Source: JAJYIV01 sp964499955 (GTDB lineage Bacteria; Patescibacteriota; Patescibacteriia; UBA9934; GWF2-40-263). From it: a DNA stretch of 22,174 bases. How positions within the stretch are numbered: the stretch's first letter is position 1; each line of letters opens with the position of its first letter. The stretch lies in contig CAZCMI010000015.1 in assembly GCA_964499955.1 (NCBI GenBank), positions 1 to 22,174 on the forward strand, read 5' to 3'. The notes under the pieces are model-generated. The model was not told where the DNA came from. It was given only the letters and a program-made list of their open reading frames with translations, and searched no databases. A program made the translations under genes and the position numbers. This document shows, in pieces, positions 14,718 to 21,881 of this stretch.

Positions 14718-16520
14718 ATGAACGCCCCTGCTCCCGGGCCGGCCGCCGCCAGCCATGCCGGCCGCCTGTATTTCACGTCCGTTCGCGAGGTCCGCATGCG
14801 CGACGGCAAAACCGAACCCTTCGACCCGCCGCGCTTTGAACGCTCCATCCGCGCCGCTTTCGCCGCCGCCGGGCACACGGACGAACGCAGCGAGTCGATG
14901 ATCCTGCACGTGGTGGACGAAGCCATCGCCAAACTGTCCCTGGCCAGCCACGGCACGCCGGACGCCCCGGAACTGCGCCAATTCGCCCATGCGGCCATTG
15001 TGGACAGCAACCTGCCGCTGGTCGCCGCGGCGTACCTGCGCCAAACGGAAGACCCGGACCCAGGCCGCTCCTTCGGCATCATGCTCACCCAAGAGCAAAA
15101 AACCGGTCGCCGCGCCGGCCCGCCCTTGGCCTCCCGCCGCCGCCTGCCGGACGAACGCCAAGCCGTCACCCACAAGTTCCAGATCGGCTCGCACAAGGGG
15201 TATATCACCGTGGGTTTGTACGACGACGGCTCGCCGGGGGAAATCTTCATCGCCATGAGCAAGGAGGGAAGCGTCATGTCCGGCCTGCTGGACTCGCTGG
15301 CCACCTCCGTGTCCATCGGCCTGCAGCACGGCGTGCCGCTGCGCACCCTGGTGGAGAAATTCTCCCACGTCCATTTCGACCCGTCGGGCTTCACGGAAAA
15401 CCCCAACATCCGCTACGCCAAATCGGTGGTGGACTACATCTTCCGCTGGTTGGGCCACAAGTTCCCGGAGGCCATGCACCGCCAGGCCGTGTTGGACGCC
15501 GACGCCGTGGACCTGGTGCCGCGCAGCCAGGCAGACGCCGACGCCACGGCCGAAAGCCCGCTGGCCGGCTCCTGCCCCATTCTCACGCCGCGCAAGGTGT
15601 ACAAGCCGTTCGAATACCCGCAGTACTTCGAGTATTTCCAAAAGCAGAACCAGGCGCACTGGCTGCCGCTCGAAGTGAACATGGAGTCCGACATCACGGA
15701 TTACAAGCACAAAATGTCCCCGGCGGAAACGGCGCTCATCACCAACATCCTGCGCTTCTTCACCCAGGGCGACATCGAGGTCAACAACAACTACAACAGC
15801 CAGCTCCTGCCGCATTTCCCGAAGCCGGAAATCAAAATGATGCTGTCGGCCTTCGCCGCCATGGAAGGCGTGCACGTGTGGGCCTATTCGTACCTGAACG
15901 ACTCGCTGGGGCTGCCGGACACCGAGTACTCGGCCTTCCTCAACATCCAGGCCATGAAGGAGAAGTACGACTACGTGCAGAACTTCGAGGTGCGGACGGT
16001 GGAAGATCTGGCGGTGAACATGGCCGTCTTCGGCGGGTTCATGGAAGGCGTGTCGCTGTTCTCCTCCTTCGCCATCCTCATGCATTTCCCGCGCATGGGG
16101 CGGCTCAAAGGCGTGGGGCAGATCATCACGTGGAGCATCCGGGACGAATCCCTACACAGCGAGGGCGTCTGCCGCCTGTTCCGGGACCTCATTTCCGAGA
16201 ACCGCCACTTGTGGACGCCGGAATTGCAAAAGACCCTCTACAGCGCCTGCCAGGACATGATCACGCTGGAGGACGCGTTCATCGACGCCTGTTTCTCCCT
16301 CGGCGACATCCCGGGGCTGAAGGCGGAGGACGTGAAGCAGTACATCCGCTATATCGCCGACCGGCGGCTGCACGCCCTGGGCTTGGACGCGCTCTACAAC
16401 GTGAACAAGAACCCGTTGCCGTGGTTGGACGCCATGATCAACGCCAAGGAGCACACGAACTTTTTCGAAAACCGCGCCACCGAGTATTCCAAGGGGGGCG
16501 TGATAAATGATTGGAACTGA
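14718..16520 (+). CDS. nrdB: Class I ribonucleotide reductase radical subunit NrdB, fused to ATP-cone and NrdJ-type domain
   Basis: Radical-generating subunit of deoxyribonucleotide synthesis, 600 residues, far longer than the usual ~320-400. Residues ~17-107 are an ATP-cone (VRMRDGKTEPFDPPRFERSI). Residues ~141-249 closely resemble a C-terminal segment of class II, B12-dependent NrdJ: LPDERQAVTHKFQIGSHKGY, TVGLYDDGSPGEIFIAMSKE, FSHVHFDPSGFTENPNIRYA and DYIFRWLG. From ~298 a complete NrdB core follows. Metal ligands are Asp352, Glu383, His386, Glu443, Glu477 and His480, with Tyr390 as radical site, spaced as in known R2 proteins. The C-terminus FFENRATEYSKGG keeps the Tyr used in radical transfer. 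A single uninterrupted frame encodes all three parts, and nrdA follows after 2 bases. The linker at ~256-297 has one Cys only, so the NrdJ cysteine tail is absent. Confidence 0.93.
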   Translation: MNAPAPGPAAASHAGRLYFTSVREVRMRDGKTEPFDPPRFERSIRAAFAAAGHTDERSESMILHVVDEAIAKLSLASHGTPDAPELRQFAHAAIVDSNLPLVAAAYLRQTEDPDPGRSFGIMLTQEQKTGRRAGPPLASRRRLPDERQAVTHKFQIGSHKGYITVGLYDDGSPGEIFIAMSKEGSVMSGLLDSLATSVSIGLQHGVPLRTLVEKFSHVHFDPSGFTENPNIRYAKSVVDYIFRWLGHKFPEAMHRQAVLDADAVDLVPRSQADADATAESPLAGSCPILTPRKVYKPFEYPQYFEYFQKQNQAHWLPLEVNMESDITDYKHKMSPAETALITNILRFFTQGDIEVNNNYNSQLLPHFPKPEIKMMLSAFAAMEGVHVWAYSYLNDSLGLPDTEYSAFLNIQAMKEKYDYVQNFEVRTVEDLAVNMAVFGGFMEGVSLFSSFAILMHFPRMGRLKGVGQIITWSIRDESLHSEGVCRLFRDLISENRHLWTPELQKTLYSACQDMITLEDAFIDACFSLGDIPGLKAEDVKQYIRYIADRRLHALGLDALYNVNKNPLPWLDAMINAKEHTNFFENRATEYSKGGVINDWN

Positions 16521-16522
16521 TT

Positions 16523-18430
16523 ATGCCGCACGCTTCCGTCATTGACGCCCTTTCCGCCGGCGATTTGGCCGCCGCGCGGGACCTGCTGTTGGTGGACATT
16601 GCCCGGGAAACCGAAGGTCGCCACAGCTGGGACGCGCCCTGGTACACGGCGGACAAAGAGGTCCAACAGTCCATCAAGATCGACCCGGAACGCAGCAAGC
16701 TGTTTCCGTACTTGGGGCTGGAAAACCTGCGGGACCGGTATTTGCTGCGCGACGCCGATGGCAAGTTGTTGGAAGACCCGCAGACGTTCTACGCCCGCGT
16801 GGCCACGGGCATCGCCCGCGGGGACGCCGCCTTCGCGCAGAAACTCTACGACGTGATGAGCAAGCATTGGTTCTTGCCCGCCACGCCGGTGTTGATGAAC
16901 ATCGGCACGAACAAGGGCCTGCCGATTTCCTGCTTCTTGAACACGGTGCCGGACACCCTGGGCGGCATCTTCGACCTGTACCGCGAGAACGCCTTCCTCT
17001 CGAAGTACGGCGGCGGCATCGGCACGAACTGGTCGGACTTGCGCGGGCAGAACGCCCCGTTGGAATCCTCTGGGTTGGTGTCCAGCGGCGTGATTCCGTT
17101 CCTGAAAATCATGGATTCGGAGACGCTGGCCATTTCCCGCAACAGCATTCGTCGCGGGGCGGCGGCCGCGTACCTGCGCGTGGACCATCCGGACATCGAG
17201 GAGTTCCTGGAAATCCGCAAACCCACCGGCGGGGACGTGGACCGCAAGTGCCTCAACATCCACCAGGCCGTGGTCATCACGGACGACTTCATGAAAGCGG
17301 TGGAGGCCGGCACCACCTACAAGCTGGTGGACCCGCACTACAAGACCGTCACCAAGGAGTTGGACGCCGTCACGATGTGGCGGAAGCTGCTCACCATCCG
17401 CGCGGAAACGGGCGAGCCCTATTTCCTGTTCCTGGACACCGTGAACCGCGCCGTCCCGCCGCACCACCGCGAGAAGGGCCTGTTCGTGAACCAGAGCAAC
17501 CTGTGCGCGGAAATCGTCCTGCCCACCAACGAGGAACGCACGGCGGTGTGCTGCCTGTCCTCGCTCAACGTGGAACGCTACGACGAATGGGCGGACCAAA
17601 TGGAAGACCTGGTGGCGCTCGCCATCCGCTCGTTGGACAACAACCTGGAGACGTTCATCGAAATGGCGGATCCGGTGGAGTTCAAGAAGGCGATTTTCTC
17701 GGCCAAGAGCGAGCGTTCCGTGGGCCTGGGCGTGATGGGCTACCACGGCTACCTGATGGGGAAGGGGCTGCCGTTCGAAAGCGTGTCCGCGCGCTCCTTC
17801 AACAAGGAATTCTTCGGTAAGTTGCAGGAGTACGCCAACAAGGCCTCCGAGCAGCTGGCCGAGGAGCGCGGCTTGCCGCTCGACGGCGGCACGCGGCGCA
17901 ACAGCTACATGATTTCGCTGCAGCCCACGGCGTCCACGGCGTTTTTGTGCGGCGGGGCCACGCCATCCATCGAAACGGTCACGGCCAACGCGTACCTGCA
18001 AAAGACATTGTCGGGCAGTTTCCTGGTGAAGAACAAGTACCTGGACGCGCTGTTGAAGACGAAGCCGGGCGTGGATGTGGAGCAAACCTGGCAGTCGATT
18101 ATCGCCGCCAAGGGCAGCGTGCAGCACTTGGACTGCCTCACGGAGGAGGAAAAGGCGGTGTACCGCACGGCCACGGAGATCAACATGCGCGAGGTGGTGC
18201 AGCAGGCCGCCGACCGCCAGCCGTTCATCTGCCAGGCCCAGTCGCTCAACCTGTATTTCGCCTCGCCGATCTCCGGGAAATACCTGCACGACGTGCACAT
18301 GATGGCCTGGAAACTGGGCGTGAAGACCCTGTACTACCTGCGCTCCTCCGCACCGATCGAAGCCGACAAGGTAAACATGAAGGTAGCCAAGCGCGACCTC
18401 TCCACCGAGGAATGCGCGGTGTGCCAGTAA
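16523..18430 (+). CDS. nrdA: Class I ribonucleotide reductase catalytic subunit NrdA, without ATP-cone
   Basis: Catalytic subunit reducing ribonucleotides, 635 residues. Active-site residues are all present: Cys137 in PISCFLN, Asn326/Cys328/Glu330 in NQSNLCAEI, Cys343 in AVCCLSSLN, Tyr604-Tyr605 in TLYYLRSSAP, and a C-terminal CAVC pair (Cys631, Cys634) for re-reduction. The N-terminus runs straight into the helical domain with no ATP-cone, so overall activity control must come from the ATP-cone on NrdB, if anywhere. The ATG is chosen over a TTG four codons upstream because GGAA lies six bases before it. The gap to nrdB is 2 bases, so translation is likely coupled. Confidence 0.95.
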   Translation: MPHASVIDALSAGDLAAARDLLLVDIARETEGRHSWDAPWYTADKEVQQSIKIDPERSKLFPYLGLENLRDRYLLRDADGKLLEDPQTFYARVATGIARGDAAFAQKLYDVMSKHWFLPATPVLMNIGTNKGLPISCFLNTVPDTLGGIFDLYRENAFLSKYGGGIGTNWSDLRGQNAPLESSGLVSSGVIPFLKIMDSETLAISRNSIRRGAAAAYLRVDHPDIEEFLEIRKPTGGDVDRKCLNIHQAVVITDDFMKAVEAGTTYKLVDPHYKTVTKELDAVTMWRKLLTIRAETGEPYFLFLDTVNRAVPPHHREKGLFVNQSNLCAEIVLPTNEERTAVCCLSSLNVERYDEWADQMEDLVALAIRSLDNNLETFIEMADPVEFKKAIFSAKSERSVGLGVMGYHGYLMGKGLPFESVSARSFNKEFFGKLQEYANKASEQLAEERGLPLDGGTRRNSYMISLQPTASTAFLCGGATPSIETVTANAYLQKTLSGSFLVKNKYLDALLKTKPGVDVEQTWQSIIAAKGSVQHLDCLTEEEKAVYRTATEINMREVVQQAADRQPFICQAQSLNLYFASPISGKYLHDVHMMAWKLGVKTLYYLRSSAPIEADKVNMKVAKRDLSTEECAVCQ

Positions 18431-18440
18431 AAGAAAACCA

Positions 18441-18470
18441 AACACCACCTGCCTAAGCGGGTGGTGTTTT
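18441..18470. terminator. Bidirectional terminator after nrdA
   Basis: AACACCACC pairs with GGTGGTGTT, flanked by A- and T-rich sequence. It ends the nrd operon on the plus strand and could end the RNA transcribed towards it on the minus strand. Confidence 0.85.
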
Positions 18471-18482
18471 GCGGTCCCGGCA

Positions 18483-18661
18483 TGGTGGACCCGACGAGAG
18501 TTGAACTCGTCTCCGGTGGTCTCAACTCACTGGAGGATAACCGTACCCGGGCCCGAGGCCCGTTACGCTGGCAGCCCATATGCCGGGATAAATAAAGAAC
18601 CCCCAACGGTTTTTCAACCGCAGGGGGATTCTTTATTGAGACCACCGAATCACTCCAGTGA
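18483..18661 (-). ncRNA. Structured RNA with tRNA-like 3' end, class unresolved
   Basis: The minus strand ends like a tRNA or tmRNA: a perfect T-arm (ACGAG-TTCAACT-CTCGT, 18494-18510), seven acceptor bases CGGGTCC, discriminator A and encoded CCA. GGGCCCG at 18548-18554 can pair with the acceptor, but no D-arm or anticodon arm fits, so it is not an ordinary tRNA. Upstream, CGGTGGTCTCAA (18636-18647) is fully complementary to 18514-18525, and TCACTGGA (18654-18661) to 18527-18534. Their order permits a pseudoknot. Between them is a long hairpin (18591-18637) with a GAAA loop. The T-arm preceded by CCGGAG recalls tmRNA, but no tag-reading frame or matching 5' acceptor is found. The nrdA-to-methyltransferase interval (18431-18974) otherwise holds tRNA-Pro, promoters and terminators. 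Confidence 0.45.
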
Positions 18662-18668
18662 TACGAAT

Positions 18669-18697
18669 ATTCAATCACGAATTTTTGCGTTTGTCAA
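18669..18697 (-). promoter_or_regulatory. Promoter of the structured RNA
   Basis: A perfect TTGACA and a TTGAAT are 17 bases apart on the minus strand. The predicted start (~18662) is at the outer edge of the complementary segments. Confidence 0.6.
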
Positions 18698-18706
18698 CGG
18701 ACGTCC

Positions 18707-18719
18707 TGTGGATATCCAC
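18707..18719. repeat. TGTGGATATCCAC, partial palindromic DnaA-like sequence
   Basis: GTGGATATCCAC is a perfect 12-base palindrome with a preceding T. Each half resembles a DnaA box imperfectly. It lies just upstream of the promoter of the structured RNA. Function unknown. Confidence 0.3.
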
Positions 18720-18730
18720 TTCATTCAATA

Positions 18731-18762
18731 GAAACACGCCCCGCGTATGCGGAGCGTGTTTC
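18731..18762 (-). terminator. Hairpin terminator of tRNA-Pro
   Basis: GAAACACGC/GCGTGTTTC with an inner CCGC/GCGG stem directly abuts the tRNA 3' end. On the minus strand it is followed by only a weak T-rich tail (TATTG). Confidence 0.6.
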
Positions 18763-18839
18763 TGGTCGGGCTAGCCGGACTTGAACCGGCGGCCTCTACG
18801 TCCCGAACGTAGCGCTCTAGCCATCTGAGCTATAGCCCG
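18763..18839 (-). tRNA. tRNA-Pro (anticodon CGG)
   Basis: A complete 77-base cloverleaf with encoded CCA. Acceptor CGGGCTA/TAGCCCG, D-stem GCTC/GAGC, anticodon stem CTACG/CGTAG with loop TTCGGGA (anticodon CGG, reading CCG), variable AGGCC, and T-arm GCCGG-TTCAAGT-CCGGC. The C1-G72 pair, G37 and A73 are the usual bacterial proline features. Confidence 0.97.
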
Positions 18840-18854
18840 ATATGAGGACCAAGC

Positions 18855-18872
18855 CGGAACGCTTGCGTTCCG
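18855..18872. repeat. Inverted repeat in the tRNA-Pro leader
   Basis: CGGAACGC-TT-GCGTTCCG is a perfect interrupted palindrome between the tRNA promoter and the mature 5' end. GCTTGCGTTCCG recurs in the terminator stem at 20299-20309 region. It may be a processing hairpin. Confidence 0.4.
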
Positions 18873-18902
18873 AATAGCCCGTCTTGCCTCGTTCGCCCCG
18901 GC

Positions 18903-18931
18903 ATAGTACGGGAACGTGCGGAACCTGGCAA
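18903..18931 (-). promoter_or_regulatory. Promoter of tRNA-Pro
   Basis: TTGCCA and TACTAT are 17 bases apart on the minus strand. The tRNA 5' end is about 60 bases downstream. Confidence 0.65.
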
Positions 18932-18957
18932 GGGTCGCCTCTTTCGGTGGGGGCGGG

Positions 18958-18963
18958 TATGAT
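18958..18963 (+). promoter_or_regulatory. -10 box of the methyltransferase gene
   Basis: TATGAT, in the context GGGTATGAT also seen before truD, lies 11 bases before the ATG. The predicted leader is about 5 bases. Confidence 0.5.
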
Positions 18964-18974
18964 GGGCGGCGTAT

Positions 18975-19502
18975 ATGCCCCATCCGCTTGCCGTTCTCGC
19001 GTTCATTCTGTTGGCCTCGGCCGCCTATGCTGCCTGGCGCGGGGCGCCGTGGGTGCCCACCAAAAAAGGCGATGCCAGCCGGCTGATCGCCTTGCTCGGC
19101 TTGAAGCCGGGGCAGCGGTTCGTGGAATTGGGCTGCGGCGACGGGCGGGTGAGCGCGGCTGTGGCACGGGCAACGGGGGCGGATGTGACGGGTGTAGAGC
19201 TTTCCTTGTTGCAGTTCTTCGCTGCCTGGGTGCGCGGGGCGGCAAATGGGGGTTCAGTGGCCGGTGCGGGTGGAAACCTCCGTTTCCGCTTGGGCGACGC
19301 CTTTTCCGCCGATCTTTCCCAGGCGGATGCCGTCTACCTGTTTCTGATGCCGGAAACCTACGCCAAACTCCGGCCGAAATTCGAACGGGAGCTGAAACCG
19401 GGCGCCAAAGTCGTTACCTACGTGTGGCCCATGCCGGAATGGGAGGCGGAGAGGGTGGACGAAAAGGAAGGGAAACCGACGCTTTATCTCTATATTCGTT
19501 AA
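18975..19502 (+). CDS. Class I SAM-dependent methyltransferase, membrane-anchored
   Basis: The 175-residue protein has a short hydrophobic N-terminus (about residues 4-20) followed by APWVPT and a compact methyltransferase fold. Motif I is FVELGCGDGRVSAAVA, motif II is VTGVELS, then FRLGDAF and AVYLFLMPETY as motifs III/IV. This small anchored type is frequent in Patescibacteria and archaea, where it is annotated only as class I methyltransferase; the substrate is unknown. The ATG is the first start after the -10 box. No Shine-Dalgarno is visible. Confidence 0.85.
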   Translation: MPHPLAVLAFILLASAAYAAWRGAPWVPTKKGDASRLIALLGLKPGQRFVELGCGDGRVSAAVARATGADVTGVELSLLQFFAAWVRGAANGGSVAGAGGNLRFRLGDAFSADLSQADAVYLFLMPETYAKLRPKFERELKPGAKVVTYVWPMPEWEAERVDEKEGKPTLYLYIR

Positions 19503-19520
19503 GTTTTTGTCCAGAGTTCC

Positions 19521-19549
19521 TTGACAAAAGGGACTTTTTTCGCTATAGT
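19521..19549 (+). promoter_or_regulatory. Strong sigma70-type promoter
   Basis: TTGACA and TATAGT are separated by exactly 17 bases, the closest match to consensus in the window. It gives a leader of about 100 bases that ends in a GCGGC-agaa-GCCGC hairpin (19630-19643) next to the Shine-Dalgarno of the gene at 19657. Confidence 0.85.
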
Positions 19550-19656
19550 GCTTTCTTCTGAATTCGTCCGAATCCTGCGGCTTTTAAGGAAAAGCAATGG
19601 GATTTGGCCGAAATCCATCGGCCCAAAAGCGGCAGAAGCCGCCGTAGGAGGCCGAC

Positions 19657-20265
19657 ATGGCCATCGAGAAGCCGGCGAGCGTCATCGTGACGCTCAATGT
19701 GAATCGTAAGCGGAGTGCCCGGCTCGCGGAGCTGGGTGCTCCGGTCGAGATGCGGGACCGCAACCGTCAGGACGTGGTGGACGGCCGTCACGTCCTGGAC
19801 GCGCTGGAGCGCGGACGGGACCCCTTCCGGGGGAACCGGTCCGCTGCGGACGGGACCCCTCGGCCGGACAGCGGCGTGCCGTTGTTCAGCTGGGACCCGG
19901 GAGGGAAGCAGAACGTCAGCTTCCGTCGCATCGCGCGGGACCTGGAGGCCAACGGCTTCCGGGTCACCGGGGTTCGCCTGATCCGCCGCCTGGCGGAGAA
20001 GACGGACCGCTTCTTCATCACCTTCTCCGCCGGCGAGGCCCCCGCCTCGCTCGGCACCCGCCTCCTGGAGGCGGTGGAGAAGGAGCTCGCGGAACCCGTG
20101 TACAAGTTTGTGCACGGGTATCGCAACCCCAACAAGACGGTGACGCTCAACGGAGCGCACCGTCTGCAGCCCCACGAGGTCGTGGGGCAGGCGTACGAAA
20201 TCCGGGTGCGCCCCGACTGGGCCATCCGGAACGAGCGGACGGAGGTGGCCCGCTCGGCCTCGTAG
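19657..20265 (+). CDS. Unknown 202-residue protein
   Basis: The start is set by AGGAGG five bases before the ATG. The N-terminus has a possible beta strand (SVIVTLNVNRK). A central Gly/Pro/Arg-rich stretch follows. The C-terminal half has alternating strand/helix patterns (FRRIARDLEANGFRVTGVRL, DRFFITFSAG, LLEAVEKELAEPVYKFVHG). There is no signal peptide or membrane segment. I do not recognise a family. Nearly all Glu codons are GAG, unlike neighbours. With a strong promoter, a long leader, a strong Shine-Dalgarno and a large terminator it looks built for high or regulated expression, as an isolated gene. Confidence 0.7.
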   Translation: MAIEKPASVIVTLNVNRKRSARLAELGAPVEMRDRNRQDVVDGRHVLDALERGRDPFRGNRSAADGTPRPDSGVPLFSWDPGGKQNVSFRRIARDLEANGFRVTGVRLIRRLAEKTDRFFITFSAGEAPASLGTRLLEAVEKELAEPVYKFVHGYRNPNKTVTLNGAHRLQPHEVVGQAYEIRVRPDWAIRNERTEVARSAS

Positions 20266-20272
20266 GCCACGG

Positions 20273-20335
20273 CCCCCGATAGAATGCGAACGCAGAAGCT
20301 TGCGTTCCGCACTCTATCGGGGGTTTCGACTTTTT
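20273..20335 (+). terminator. Large intrinsic terminator
   Basis: CCCCCGATAGA/TCTATCGGGGG, TGCG/CGCA and AACGCA/TGCGTT form a long, nearly continuous stem. It is followed by TTTCGACTTTTT. Confidence 0.85.
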
Positions 20336-20343
20336 CACGCAAA

Positions 20344-20364
20344 GACCTGCCTTTCGGGCAGGTC
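20344..20364. terminator. Hairpin between convergent genes, truD side
   Basis: GACCTGCC and GGCAGGTC pair around a five-base loop, four bases past the truD stop. T-runs are short on both sides (TTT on minus, GTTTTC on plus), so either direction is possible. Confidence 0.65.
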
Positions 20365-20368
20365 GTTT

Positions 20369-21796
20369 TCATTCTTCCGACGCTTCCTGCCGGTTGTTCA
20401 GGATCACGTCTATCACGTTGCGGAAATGCGCGCGCACGTCCGTCAGGGAACCGGTTCCGAGCAAGGCCTTTGTATCCACTTCCTCGGGCTTCAACCACGC
20501 CGGAATGCCCGGCCCCGCGCCGCCCAGGTCGAACAAATGCATGAGCACGGTGGTGGCATACGCCGCCTTGGGCAGGTCAAAGGAAAGAGCGACTCCCGCT
20601 TCATGCACGGCAAGACCGTGGAACGTCGGGTACAGCTTGGCGGGAATGCTCGGACGGCGGCCGATGTTCACGAACCGCCGGAAGGGAAGCAGTGCCCGGG
20701 TAAAACCCTCCGTCCCGTCCCGTTTCAGGAACGGCGCATACGCGGCGCGGTCCGCCTCGTTTTGGCTCAAGAGGAGCGGCAGGGTTTCCGGGAGGCGCGC
20801 CCCCGTTTTCTCCGCCATCGACAGCAATTCGTTCGTGAGGCGGCTCGCGTAGGCACGGGCCCACATGTCCGTCTGTTTTTCCACGGCTTCCAGCGCGCGA
20901 ACGAACGCGTCCTTCCCCCGCAGGCCGTCCATGGCCTTCAACATGGTCCGTTCGTGGCGGAACGTGTGGGGCAGGGATTCGGTAAGGGCGTACAGCGCGT
21001 GCCAATCTCCCCACGCCGCGGACATCTTCCGCCGAATAGCGGCAACGTACGGCCATTCGAACGGGCTTTCCTCGCACAAGACGGCTCGGACGGCCCCTTC
21101 GTAGTCCCCGCGCATCAGGTGCAGGCCGAACACGTGGGACAAATACCGGGGAGAACCGAACCGCTGCGGGCCGTAGTAATTCATGATCCCTTCCTTCGCC
21201 ATGCGGGCCACGCGCTCCTGCAACGCGGTTTCGTCCGCACGGCCGTCGGTGCGTATGAACAGGGTGAAACGGTTGCCCGCCAGGTCCCCCACGGCGATAA
21301 CGCCTTTTCCTTCGGCGATATTGCGGAGCAGGACGTTGGGAACGGACAAGCCGCGCAATGCGTCTTCCTTTGCGCCGCGCACGCTGATCCGTTGGGCGGT
21401 GAGGGCCACGGCGTCCTTGATGCCCGCGTAGCCGACGATGCCCGCGTCCGTGCCTAAGGCGTCCGCGATGCGTTGGGCGGCGTCCAAGGTGGAGATGCCC
21501 ACTTTCACGACGTCCGCATACGCCGTTCCCGTTCCTTCGAGGGGGGATGGCGCGTCCGGGGCGTCCACGCGCACTACGGTGCCGTCTTTTTTTATTTCCT
21601 CCACGATGAAGTCGAGCGGGGAATAACGGATGTAACCGGGCACCCGGTCCGTTTGCGGCATGAAAATGCCCACGCGTTCGTTCACTGCGTTTCCGGCATG
21701 CATGGACGGGACGAAGGCTGCCGGGTCGTTCTTTTTCTGTTCCTTCACGAACGCCTGTTCGTGCTCCCACAGGGATTGGTCCGCATGCGATGCCAT
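20369..21796 (-). CDS. truD: tRNA pseudouridine(13) synthase TruD
   Basis: Converts U13 of tRNAs to pseudouridine. The 475-residue product has the TruD signatures VGYAGIKDAVALTAQRISV (catalytic Asp128) and NYYGPQRFGS (206-215), with DFIVEEI and NRFTLFIR as expected. The central insertion domain is present, and the C-terminal MHLFDLGGAGPGIPAWLKPE fits the family end. The first ~50 residues form an extension rich in charged residues. The longest frame begins 18 codons upstream, but a TATGAT box lies 10 bases before the ATG used here, and the upstream ATGs fall inside that box. The length is slightly above E. coli TruD. Confidence 0.93.
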   Translation of the reverse strand: MASHADQSLWEHEQAFVKEQKKNDPAAFVPSMHAGNAVNERVGIFMPQTDRVPGYIRYSPLDFIVEEIKKDGTVVRVDAPDAPSPLEGTGTAYADVVKVGISTLDAAQRIADALGTDAGIVGYAGIKDAVALTAQRISVRGAKEDALRGLSVPNVLLRNIAEGKGVIAVGDLAGNRFTLFIRTDGRADETALQERVARMAKEGIMNYYGPQRFGSPRYLSHVFGLHLMRGDYEGAVRAVLCEESPFEWPYVAAIRRKMSAAWGDWHALYALTESLPHTFRHERTMLKAMDGLRGKDAFVRALEAVEKQTDMWARAYASRLTNELLSMAEKTGARLPETLPLLLSQNEADRAAYAPFLKRDGTEGFTRALLPFRRFVNIGRRPSIPAKLYPTFHGLAVHEAGVALSFDLPKAAYATTVLMHLFDLGGAGPGIPAWLKPEEVDTKALLGTGSLTDVRAHFRNVIDVILNNRQEASEE

Positions 21797-21806
21797 AGAT
21801 GCCGCC

Positions 21807-21812
21807 ATCATA
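21807..21812 (-). promoter_or_regulatory. -10 box of truD
   Basis: TATGAT on the minus strand lies 10 bases before the chosen ATG, in the context GGGTATGAT. No clear -35 is seen. The predicted leader is about 4 bases. Confidence 0.55.
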
Positions 21813-21843
21813 CCCGTTTCGGCGTCGTGCGGCGAGCGGACAC

Positions 21844-21872
21844 ATGACAATCCGCCCGCGTTCCCGTACCAT
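21844..21872 (+). promoter_or_regulatory. Promoter of the translin-like gene
   Basis: ATGACA and TACCAT are 17 bases apart, with the ATG 9 bases after the -10. The message is therefore nearly leaderless. It is divergent from the truD promoter about 35 bases away. Confidence 0.65.
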
Positions 21873-21881
21873 GCCCGCTAT

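Noticed and set aside
16394..18448. 684-codon minus-strand frame opposite nrdA
   Set aside because: nrdA on the plus strand has all active-site residues; the antisense frame is a composition artefact.
18483..18554. Ordinary 72-base tRNA starting at GGGCCCG
   Set aside because: The acceptor stem pairs, but no D-arm, U8 or anticodon stem of normal geometry can be formed.
18334..18678. Minus-strand 114-codon frame through the structured RNA
   Set aside because: It runs through a T-arm, strong hairpins and the nrdA end, and the peptide has no conserved look.
18483..18839. Full-length tmRNA covering this span
   Set aside because: No tag-reading frame and no 5' acceptor complementary to CGGGTCC are found, and a complete tRNA-Pro lies inside the span.
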